From: Haliclona indistincta
Taxonomy: Eukaryota; Porifera; Demospongiae; Haplosclerida; Chalinidae
DNA length: 64,000 bases
Reading direction: 5' to 3'
Assembly (NCBI GenBank): GCA_964017065.1
Contig: OZ024790.1
Coordinates: 9,442,387 to 9,506,386, forward strand
Positions within the stretch are counted from its first letter, which is position 1, and the number at the start of each line of letters is the position of its first letter. Below, piece after piece: positions 1 through 9,269 of the stretch. The notes under the pieces were generated by a model that made no database searches, was not told the origin of the DNA, and saw only the letters and a program-made list of their open reading frames with translations. Both the position numbers and the translations under genes were made by a program.

Positions 1-1078
1 ACGAAGTTTTCTCTTTTTAATGACTTGTTTGATAACAAACCCATGACCTTGCTGCTCTCCTACCAGATCAAGACCATGATCCTACAAGCCACTGTTTACT
101 CGTATCAGTTACAATACAGTACGATATCAATGATTATGCCACGCGGTAGACGTGGCATATTTAGGGTTGGGCGGAAAACAAGATGGCGGCTACACTTAGG
201 ATAAACGCAATAATTCACGTATATCTTGGCTGTTGACAACATCAGGGGTATTTTAACTACCTAGGGGCTATCCTAAGAGGTAAGCGCTTACAATGAGTCT
301 ACTAATAAAGACTATAAGGCCAGTTGCTATGGGCATGAAAAGATGGCGTCTCGCCTGGAGGCACTAAGTACGGCACTGCCATATCTTCGCCGTACGGGCG
401 TTTCAAGCTAATCGAACGTTCTGAAGCTCTTTGCACGATTTGTGCGATTATAAAGAGACCTTCAGAAGCAAAATAAACCAGGTCTAAGGTGGTAAACCAG
501 AGTTCACGTGGTCACCCGTTTGTTCATCTTCTTTCTTCTTCTTCTTCTTCTTCTCCAGCCAGCCTAGGGCCGTGGCGAGTGAGCTATTCAAGACAAAACC
601 TACACAGAAACTACACTAGTCGTTGTGAGCAGTGCACCTGATATCTATTTAAGCCTAAAACACTAGCAGAAGCGAGTATTTCCAGGAAAACAGCGATTTT
701 TGGTCCATAACAGACTCCATTCCATCATTCTGTTTGAACTCCGTTACTAGGTTACGCCTACTCGCGCACGCCCGTGTATGTAAATATTCTAATACAAGCG
801 CACCTTAGTACAAATTGCTTGTAATCGAGTGCCGTGCTGCCACTAGCAGTGTTCACAGCAGACAACGAGCAAATCTTCACTGTTACACTGGATTTGTCTG
901 GTCAGGCTTGTAAGAATGCTAGCTTAAGCTTAGCTAATGTTGCATGGTACGTGTTGAATGCATGCAGTGCAGAGTCGATCGCCATGAGCGGCATGCAGCC
1001 AGCTGAAATAGTTCAAGAGGCTCTTTACACTGTATTAGTATAAGTGCCAACTAAGTCATTAATAAAAAAAGAAAAGAA
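1..1078. other. Left-edge non-coding stretch
   Basis: I see no convincing gene here. The stretch holds a TTC microsatellite at about 531-554, a CACGTG E-box at 505-510, and one copy of a dispersed 22-nt sequence at 173-194 that contains AAGATGGCGGC. The only open frame of any length (834-1043) has no ATG start and resembles no family I know. Confidence 0.5.
173..194 (+). promoter_or_regulatory. AAGATGGCGGC motif, copy 1 of a dispersed 22-nt sequence
   Basis: These 22 bases are identical to positions 63649-63670 at the other end of the window. The core AAGATGGCGGC also occurs at 48141-48151. The core matches the known binding consensus of the zinc-finger factor YY1, which is found at animal promoters and at the 5' ends of some retrotransposons. 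Whether this is a promoter element or the edge of a dispersed repeat cannot be told from sequence alone. Confidence 0.4.
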
Positions 1079-1370
1079 ACAAGTAATAAAAAACATTTTA
1101 ACCAAAATGCAAGAGATTTAGGGTTGGTACATTTATCGAAAAAGTATGGAAACAAGATTTTGAAATGAAATGGATTGTAACAATAGCAGTGTAATGCTAC
1201 CTCCTTAAATTAACTGCTTTCGATAGTTGTTGTTAATTTAATAGGGAGGTAGCATTACACTGCTATTGTTACAATCCATTTCATTTCAAAATCTTGTTTC
1301 CATACTTTTTCGATAAATGTACCAACCCTAAATCTCTTGCATTTTGGTTAAAATGTTTTTTATTACTTGT
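1079..1370. repeat. Long near-perfect inverted repeat (fold-back element)
   Basis: The arms are 1079-1214 and 1232-1370, separated by a 17-base spacer. They are reverse complements over about 136 bp, with one 3-nt indel near 1242-1244 and no other difference that I can find. The outermost bases read ACAAGTAATAAAAAACATTT. A transcript would fold into a hairpin of more than 130 bp. No target-site duplication is evident at the ends, so this could be a fold-back transposon, a recent inverted duplication, or a hairpin small-RNA source. Arms this similar imply recent origin or sequence homogenisation. Confidence 0.9.
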
Positions 1371-3460
1371 ACATATGAACAGATTTCACGAAACCCTCGG
1401 CGTGTTGCACATTGTAGAGTTAGTTCCTTAGTTATGGTTTGCAGAAGGAGCTTTGCAGCTAAAGACAACCTGCTTGCTATGGAAACTGCACTGCTAGCCA
1501 GAAGACAGCAAAGTGTTGACCACAACCGACACAAGGTGTGTCAAGTGGGCGTGACCGTGAACACTGAGTAGGTAGCCCGAGATAGGCTTTTTCTTGAGAT
1601 GTCTACGCACCCCCAGAGCTGTCCTGCTGTTTAGATGGAATCTACAAGTACCTAGATAGTCAACTATGGGCGCGTTTGTAGTCAGAGAGGTCCAAGACGG
1701 CCGTCAAGGTGAGCCAGCCATACATAACTCGAGAACGAAAGCACTTTAGCAAAATCCACGAGTCACATTGCAAGCCATTGTCGTGCTAAGCCTGTTCATA
1801 CCTTTACCGAGTTTCAGAAGTGAGCGATGGTCTCTGCAGCTCATTGGACAGAATGAATGAATGAACGAACGAACGAATGACAAAGCAAGTACCGTAACCC
1901 TCGCGCATGCGCCGAGGGTTAATAAGATTAGTAAAAATTTCAAATATTTTGGTCATGGCTTGCAATAAATTGCATTTGTTCAAATTCCTTTCTTCGCGCA
2001 AGGTAGGGACTAATCAATCTTGTTCCATTTTTGATTTGTTTCCACTGGTGTCAAGTTTATTATCTTGCTTGTACTTATTGTCCACGTGGTCCTATAACAG
2101 GTCCTTCAAGCTAAATAATGGTTTGGTCTATAATTTAAGGTTAAGGTATATACCTTTTTACTTGGTCTGTTCCGGCCCAATCAAAGTAAATTATATGAAT
2201 TGATTGGTATTTTAATGTTTTGACCGATGTAGGTAATTCTCTGGCTTGACGTGCACTGCACTGCTTAGTTGACTTGTCTTCATGTTGCTCCATAATGAAG
2301 TTTTTACCTCGCTAGTGGATCTTTCTTATTTAGCTTGCAGTTCTGCTAAGCAAGCCTATGTTCGGCAGCTATCTCTAGCTACCGTATTTCTTCTAAAAAT
2401 TTGGCGCAAAATAAATAATCTCAGATTTGCTTGCCCAATATTTGAAAGTAATTGTGGCAGAAGTTCCAGAAGCGCCGAATAATTGGAGGTGCAGCAACGA
2501 CTCCAACGAGCAAGTGTTTTGAACGAGAACGCGTCTACGGCTCTTTTCCATGAGGTACAGGACTTATCATGTCGGGCTGTTGGCTTACTGTGACGAAGAA
2601 CCAATGCGCTTGCCGAAATTTGGAGGTTTAGTACGCATTTCAGCGACAACATGCCGAAAAATAAGGGGTGCCGAATCATTAGAAGAAATACGGTACATAG
2701 AGTTGATACAAGCCTTTCTGCCTGCTGATTGACACATAAAACATCTGTACTGTACAGTCTGTGTTGTTTGCAATCTGCACAAAGAAGAAACACATAGGCC
2801 TGCAATGGAACCCCTTTGTGATTTACATAGCAATACTAATTATTATTTGTTAGCCTTATACCCCATTGACACTGTGCGTTGGAACCTGGCTAAACCGTAC
2901 CTTATGATCAAAGTTCCGATACAACTGAACTGTGTGATACGCAAACAAGAGGCGGTCCTATGGTTAGGGTGCTGCGATGGTGCAGTTCAGTTCAGTTGCG
3001 TTTAAACTTTCAGAGATTTGCAACACGTATTTTGAACTCGGTATTATGTACAGATTCACTAAATTAGCCAGATATGCGACCATACTCTCAATAGGACCGA
3101 AGAATATAGAATCTGGGTACAGGCAGGAAAGCATAAGGGGAAGGAGCGAGCCACGATTTATCCAAATGGGTCTAGTCTTGTTATGTTCACAGTGATTCAT
3201 GCCCCACATGATATTCCAACGTGGGAAATTTACGAATCTAGTGTGTGTACTACTAGTAAGGTAACCTGGTATAAAGCCTCTGTGTCACACCTAAGCTCAT
3301 GCTCTTATGAATGCCGAACTGTATGATTCATCAGACTTGAATTCAAGAGAGACGGAGCGGCTAGCCTACCATAGTTGAGGCTAGCCTACCATAGCCTACC
3401 ATAATTCTTACCTCATAGCTGCATACGAATCATTGAATGTCATTCAGCAAGTTCATGTTG
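1371..3460. other. Intergenic stretch without recognisable gene
   Basis: There are only short overlapping open frames on both strands, with no family signature and no consistent splice pattern. A degenerate GAAT/GAAC tetranucleotide run lies at about 1853-1881. A short direct repeat (gctagcctaccatag) lies near 3360-3405. I see nothing else. Confidence 0.45.
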
Positions 3461-4075
3461 TCAGGAGCGCATAATGAGAGAGCGACGTAATAGAGTAGGA
3501 GCGTGAAGCGCCCACGCATTTGATTAAAAATTGGAACTCCAGACATGATGGGACGTGTTACTAAGAATAGAACAATCTCGTTATACACATACACGCGTTC
3601 GTACACAAGATGGAAGCCGAAGTGAGTACTCCTCGAAGAACGCTAGTTCATAGACTAGTGCCGCTCGCGATTGTTGGCCAAGCGCCTAGCTAGCTAAGTA
3701 AGTGTGCGCTTGCTTGAAGCTTCTGTATAGCAGTGTTTACCAAGTCGGCATAGTCCGTACCTTCCAGAACAAGAAGCAGTTCACGTCGTTCTTTTACTTT
3801 GAAGGTCGTTTTCTTCGTTCTGGAGCTGGCTTTCTTTGTTTGACTCTTGCCAGTGGCACCTGCAGACGCCATCAGAGAACACGTGGCTAGCTGCTTTACT
3901 ACTCGGCGTACCCGCTCGATCGTACGTACGTACGTACGCTTGTACAGTACAACGCAATGAGTGTTCTATTCTTAGTAACACGTCCCATCATGTCTGGAGT
4001 TCCAATTTTTAATCAAATGCGTGGGCGCTTCACGCTCCTACTCTATTACGTCGCTCTCTCATTATGCGCTCCTGA
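3461..4075. mobile_element. MITE-like DNA transposon with 114-bp terminal inverted repeats
   Basis: Positions 3461-3574 and 3962-4075 are perfect reverse complements (114 bp each), beginning TCAGG and ending CCTGA. They flank a 387-bp interior. The bases just outside are TGTTG on both sides (3456-3460 and 4076-4080), a likely 5-bp target-site duplication; it could be 6 bp if the A at 4075 is counted. The interior has an (ACGT)n run at about 3921-3938 and one short minus-strand ORF (3690-3872, 60 codons, lysine-rich). That ORF does not resemble a transposase, so the element would be non-autonomous. The perfect arms suggest recent insertion. Confidence 0.88.
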
Positions 4076-5467
4076 TGTTGTAGAGTCATGCAATATTATA
4101 ATTATTACTTTCTGTGTTGCATGTTCACAATTACTTACCAGATTTTATAAACATTCTCGTACTCCACCAAACCACACATAAAGGAATTTTTTACTACAGT
4201 CGTTATTTTCAGATTTTTGATGAGGGTACGCTCCTCATTATTATTTTATTATCAAATAGTTGTGATTTTATTATAATTTTATTATCTTATTATCAAAATT
4301 ATAAATAATTATTGTGAAAACAATACATACAATCTGTACTTTATAAAGTGTCCAGACATGCTAGTAACTTCCTTGACTACCAAAGAGTGATCACAGCAAT
4401 GTCTAGCACCTCCTTCGATTTTCTCACCAAAATGTCTCGATTTTGGGAGCCACTACCTACACACAAACAAAACACGTATTTAAGTTTCAACTATAGCAGA
4501 GCCTTGTTACCTCGTGAAAGAGTAAGAGCAAGGTAAATAGTTCATTTTCAGTTCCAAGAATGGTCCAGTTCAATAAGGCAGCCTGACAACATGAATCATA
4601 AACGTGTATGTTGAGGAGCATCTCTCCTTTGCGCTATTCCATCGCGTGTTGTTTAACATTTAACATCATGTGAAGATTATGTCACATCACATGAAAATAT
4701 TAAGCCACACAGGAGGTAGTGAAGTAGTGAATATCATAGTGGTGCTGAGCAAAGGCATGCGGGCGCTGGACGGGAAACTAGATATTAAATTGGAGTGGCA
4801 ATGTATCATGAACGAATGGAAGTTTATGATGAATAATACTGAGCTCTTTCGTTATTGCCTGAATGCAGCACAACAGAACTTGCCAGAGGAACACATGCAC
4901 TAGTGAACTGACAGCTTCTCTAATCTCTATGTTCAAAAAAAAAGAATTGTTTATTCATAGTATGATGGATAGCTGAATAACTATAATGAGAAAACGAGCT
5001 ATGATCCCCACAATGAATCCATAGAAAGTACTGAATGTAGTGACAGGGGCGCGGCATTTGTTTTGTTATCAGCAGAGCAAGGAGAGTGACGTAGGTAGTT
5101 TAGTACACACCCAGCGAAGTCGTCAGAGTCGATAGTGTCTCTTGCAGGGAACAAAATCATCTGGATGGACTGTACGCGCGCTTGATTGCTGCGAAGCACG
5201 TGGATCGTGGGCGCGGCCTTTTCTTCAAGCACACAACGAGTGCAGTCACGCTTGCAGTCACGTTTACAAGTAACAAGCTCCTGTTTGCTGCTGTCTTACG
5301 TGCAACAAGGCCACAGCCTTCTTTGTATGCTGCTGGTAAAAAGCTGTTCATGACGTAAAGCTGCCCGTTGGCTGGTGTGGCCGCATGCACAAACTTCCTT
5401 ATATGGAAGTTTATGAACACGCAAGGCGGCGGAGTTTATACACGGGATTGGGGTTGAACGCTCCAGT
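4076..5467. other. AT-rich intergenic stretch
   Basis: I see no gene that can be supported. A 77-codon plus-strand frame at 4670-4903 starts with ATG but has no recognisable motif. The stretch at 4085-4340 is strongly AT-rich, with repeated TTATTA words. A TATA-like stretch (tttatacac) lies near 5431-5439, just upstream of the small ORF at 5468. Confidence 0.4.
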
Positions 5468-5923
5468 TTGTACTGCTGCTCGAGTTTTTCGATTGCAATG
5501 CTTCATTTGGTTCATTTGATATTGCATTCGATTTTTCTTGCTTGCCAACTAATAAGCAATCTTTGTAAACTGTACACGTTGACCAAGGCGATACGACTAT
5601 GTCTAGCTCTACGAGCACAAAGAGGACGACTACAAGCTGCTGCTGATGTAGAGCAGGCTGTTTCTGCTGATGTTGATCCAGAGCAGACTGCTTCCAATAA
5701 GTCTGACCTAGAGCAGGTTATCTCTAACGGCTCTGATCCAGAGCAGGCTATCTCTAATGGCTCTGATTTTAAGCAAGCTGCCTCCATTGCTGATGATCTA
5801 CCTATAGGGAGGATCTCTCAAAAGCAGGCTAACACCACTATATCTACTAGTGACTTTAAATCAGATCTCTCTTTTCCACCAGATGTCGATGAGAGCACCC
5901 CTCTCTTGTCATGCAAGGCCTAG
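5468..5923 (+). CDS. Unassigned 151-residue protein with N-terminal hydrophobic helix and decapeptide repeats
   Basis: I do not recognise this protein. The frame starts at ATG 5468 and ends at TAG 5921-5923. Residues ~8-35 are hydrophobic and could be a signal anchor. Residues ~60-105 consist of about four degenerate ten-residue units of the type D-x-E-Q-A-x-S-N-G-S, rich in Asp, Glu, Gln and Ser. The C-terminal end has an acidic dileucine-like run (DESTPLL) of the kind used for endosomal sorting in membrane proteins. It could be a small single-exon membrane protein, the last exon of a larger gene, or a chance frame. The near-repeats in the DNA (gagcaggctatctctaa) favour local tandem duplication. 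Confidence 0.35.
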   Translation: MYCCSSFSIAMLHLVHLILHSIFLACQLISNLCKLYTLTKAIRLCLALRAQRGRLQAAADVEQAVSADVDPEQTASNKSDLEQVISNGSDPEQAISNGSDFKQAASIADDLPIGRISQKQANTTISTSDFKSDLSFPPDVDESTPLLSCKA

Positions 5924-6502
5924 CTACTGTTTGTAAACTGAACCTTTGTGGTTGTATATATAACTTTCTATGGATTATATATGCATAGTATAGCCTAGGC
6001 GTTTTTTTTAGCTTTTTGGACAATTTCTTGGACAACATAGTTGCAGTCATCAATATTAACTTGAAGTGGGAGGAGGGTATTGCAGATGAAGCATTCAATG
6101 TCCGCGTTAGATGACTAGTATCGCGAAGAAGAGGACGAAGGTAAAAAATACCTGCTACTCTGATTGCTTTCTTTCTCTTTTATTTTGGAGACCAATGATG
6201 GATAGCGTTGTGTTGAAATTGCTGTGTTGCTTCTTAAATCAAATCTATACACCCTCTTACAGATCTGTACAAATTATTGTAGGACAATTCTTTTAGAAAG
6301 TAGGTGAAGAAGTGCGTTCACTACGGTCTGGCCTTCTCTACAGATGCCATTATGTCTGCTTTGGCAATCCTGTCATTCAAGTAATATTTATTTACAAAAA
6401 ATATTTAAATTGACGAATTGATTCAAAATTGACACTCTTAATTTTTAGTGTGTAATGATTGTTCATAATTTTACTTGTTTTATTATGTTGTTGTCATTTC
6501 AG
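5924..6502. other. Spacer with a possible orphan terminal exon
   Basis: A good 3' splice site (T-rich run then AG at 6010-6011) precedes an open frame 6012-6114. It would encode about 34 residues beginning FLDNFLDNIVAV and ending in TGA. It could be the last exon of an unseen gene, or chance. I find no exon matching the missing upstream part of POLR1A in this spacer. Confidence 0.3.
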
Positions 6503-8761
6503 GTAATGGAGAAAGTTGAGGTGTGGGAGTCTGTGCAGGTACAGAGAGGAGGAGGAGAAGGTGGTGAAGATAACCGAAATCGTGAATATCGTATAAGGAT
6601 GACATTTCTTCCCCACGACCTGTATTCAGTGAGTCCTTCTTTGCTTGAGTGTGTCGTAATCTTGTCTTCAGGACGACTATGTCGTGACTCCGTCTCAAGT
6701 CCTGACATACGTAGAGGAGGAATTCATCAAGAGACTTGCATCACAAGTCAACAAAGAAATAAGAAAAATTCGCGAAAAAAGGTGAGGAGACCTGGGGCAG
6801 AGGAGTCGTGTATTGATGCTCATTTTTAGTTCGAAGTCAGTCGGAATTGTTTCAGATAAAGAAGCAACTCAGTCGTCTGGTGTGGACGAAAGCAATGCCA
6901 ATGAGGAAAATGACGGTAAGCTATGGTTGAGAACATGCGTGTCTTGTTTAAAAGTGTCGCTGTCAGTAGTAATGCATGACGATGATGAAGAGACTGATCT
7001 ATCTGATATGGACGAAGAGAATGCTGATGCTACTAGCAGCAAACAAATGAAGAAGAAGAGACAAGTCAGAAGGACCCTATTGTTCCTCGCATCAAGCAAT
7101 TTCTGCTCATTCATTCATTTGCTCACTCACTCACACACTCACTCACTCTCTCACTCATTCACTCACTCCTCAATTCACTCACTCACTCACTCACTCACTC
7201 ACTCACTCACTCTCTCACTCATTCACTCACTCACTCACTCACTCACTCACTCACTCCCTCTCTCACTCCTCAATTCACTCACTCACTCTCTCTCTCTCTC
7301 TCTCTCTCACTCCTCAATTCACTAGCTCACTACAGTATCTCTCTTCTCTCTCAAACTCAATCATTTCCTATCCTATAGCATGTTTCCTATGAGGATGAAT
7401 CGGAGACTGAACTCGAAGACAAAGCAGAATATTATGGTTAGTCTCTACCATAATACTTGTTCTCACAAACTGCTTTTTTAAGATGGATTAAGTTCCGACG
7501 AAGAAGCTAAGCCTGTTCCACGGATAAAGAAATCCAATAGTGACAATGAAGCAGGTTAGTTTACAAGTCGCTCAATATTTGTACAAGTTCTTTTTTTGTT
7601 TGTTAGAACTTGATACTTCAAGTATAATATTTGCTGAAGACAGTAAACGGCGCCAAAAGGTACGAGCACTTGCTCACAGCATCGAAAGTTATTGTGAAAT
7701 TAAAAAAAAAAAATTTTCCTTTTCTTTCTAGAGCGTCAAGTGTTCCTGTAGTCATGTGGTGGACTACAGAACTGATCCGGACGATCTGTGGTGTGAAGTC
7801 ACTTTACGAGTGAGAACAGTACAAGTTGGTGAACACACGGCTGAATTTTTCCCAACTCTTTAGTTTGGTAGTGTGGATTGCAAGCTTATGATGACCACAG
7901 TGATTGAGAAGATGGCTAAGAAAGTGAGCCAGAGATTTGTTGGTGTATTTGAGTGGGAGACTTTCATTACAGATGGTCGTGTGGGAGGTGCCTAGGATAA
8001 AGAGGGGCTTGTTGGTTGCAAGCACTGAGCCTGGAGAAGACGGGGTTTGGAGACTGAAAACTGAGGGTGTAAATATACAGGTGATCTTCAGAATAGCATC
8101 AATGTTATACTATAGAGCGGTGCTCATGTCATTTTTGTTGTCATCAAAAAAATTTTGAACTTCCGCTTAGATAGGATATTTGGCATCTGCTCATCCACCG
8201 TAATACTTGCTGCAGATGCATTGGATCGATCCATAGAAAGATGTTGGAGATATCTCCACTATAATGCAAGCTACTAATCAACTCTGATTGTATTTATTTT
8301 TGCAGGAGCTGTGGAAGTACGACCACATTCTTGATCTGAGAAGAGCGTACAGTAACAATATTCATTCTATTGCTAGCACCTACGGCATCGAAGCTGCTTC
8401 TAGAGCCATAATCAAGGTAAGGTAAAATTATTCGAAAAAGATCATGTACTTACGATTTACTAAACAGGAAATATCCGGTGTGTTCAGAGTGTATGGGATT
8501 ACGGTAGACTACCGCCATCTGTCTCTGATAGCTGATTATATGACCTACGATGGACAGTATAAACCGTTTAATCGAATCGGCATGGAAACAAACAGTTCTC
8601 CGTTTCAGAAGATGAGCTTTGAGACGACTATTCATTTTCTGAGAAGTGCAGCGATCGCTGGTGATTCCGACTCTCTGGTGTCTCCCTCGGCTTGTCTGGT
8701 CACTGGCAGAGTAGTAAAGGGAGGTACAGGGTCCTTTGATCTCCTTCAGAAGCTTCAATAA
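6503..8761 (+). CDS. POLR1A: RNA polymerase I largest subunit, C-terminal part only
   Basis: This is the end of the RPA1 subunit, the catalytic subunit that transcribes rRNA in the nucleolus. Twelve in-frame exons join with consistent phases: 6503-6628, 6672-6781, 6830-6915, 6967-7064, 7379-7436, 7483-7554, 7607-7659, 7732-7809, 7864-7923, 7973-8080, 8306-8416 and 8468-8761 (stop TAA). Together they give 417 residues. Family landmarks in order are MTFLPHDLY, an acidic low-complexity insert (exons 3-6) as in other RPA1 proteins, [56 protein letters not shown], and the end [19 protein letters not shown] written here as conserved by sense (read [15 protein letters not shown]). The subunit is usually ~1,700 residues. 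The exons for the preceding trigger-loop and bridge-helix parts are absent from the 6.5 kb to the left. The reading is intact, so this is a 5'-truncated copy or an assembly junction rather than an obviously decayed pseudogene. Confidence 0.92.
7115..7325 (+). repeat. TCAC/CTCACT tandem repeat in POLR1A intron
   Basis: About 200 bp of ACTC tetranucleotides are interrupted by TCCTCAATTC at three places and by a CT run near 7287-7308. They lie in the 7065-7378 intron. The repeat is also open in one frame, which yields a spurious His/Ser/Leu-rich translation. Confidence 0.9.
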
Positions 8762-9269
8762 CTGATAGTAATCATATCATAATTTTTGCAACCCACAATC
8801 AAAAGTTTTAATTGTTGTAAATTCCAATATTACCAGGAATGCATGTTTGAGAACCACACTGGCTACTAACATGTGTTCAGCTACAAGATTAATTATCCAC
8901 TCTGTTGGTTTACAATGGACTGGAATGCACAAAGTGTGGTCTTGTCTTGAGTACTGTGTGTTTGTGTGTTGTTGGCGGGTAACTGGATATGCTCAACACA
9001 GCTGTTACCGGTTGGTTGGTGCATGGTTCTCATTTTCATGCATGACAGTGAATACCAACATAATTGTATTCACGGAGAGTGCAGTCGCTTTGTAGAAACA
9101 GTGTCGCTAGCGTTAGGTAAACACGAGTGGGTAGGCAGTGTGGAATTATTAGCAGGCATCAAGTGTTTTAGCTTCCAGTTTGCATTGTCTGCAAAAGCAG
9201 TCAGGCGAAGCAGCATCACTGTCCTTAAAAACAGCACCGACTACCTTGCATTGAATATCGTGCACGAAA
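8762..9269. other. POLR1A 3' flank and filamin 1 upstream region
   Basis: This 508-bp spacer holds the 3' untranslated region of the polymerase gene and presumably the promoter and 5' untranslated region of filamin 1. I find no canonical TATA box and no AATAAA. Nothing else is evident. Confidence 0.5.

Noticed and set aside
834..1043. 69-codon open frame
   Set aside because: It begins with GTG rather than ATG, has no family signature, and is short enough to be chance in AT-rich DNA.
6813..7325. 170-codon frame ending in His/Ser/Leu-rich sequence
   Set aside because: Its first part is real POLR1A exon sequence, but the frame runs through two introns and the TCAC repeat. The spliced exons explain it better.
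7607..7735. Longer version of the POLR1A exon reading on through [12 protein letters not shown]
   Set aside because: It runs into a stop just before the next exon. The donor at 7660 keeps phase and leads into the conserved DDLWCEV segment.
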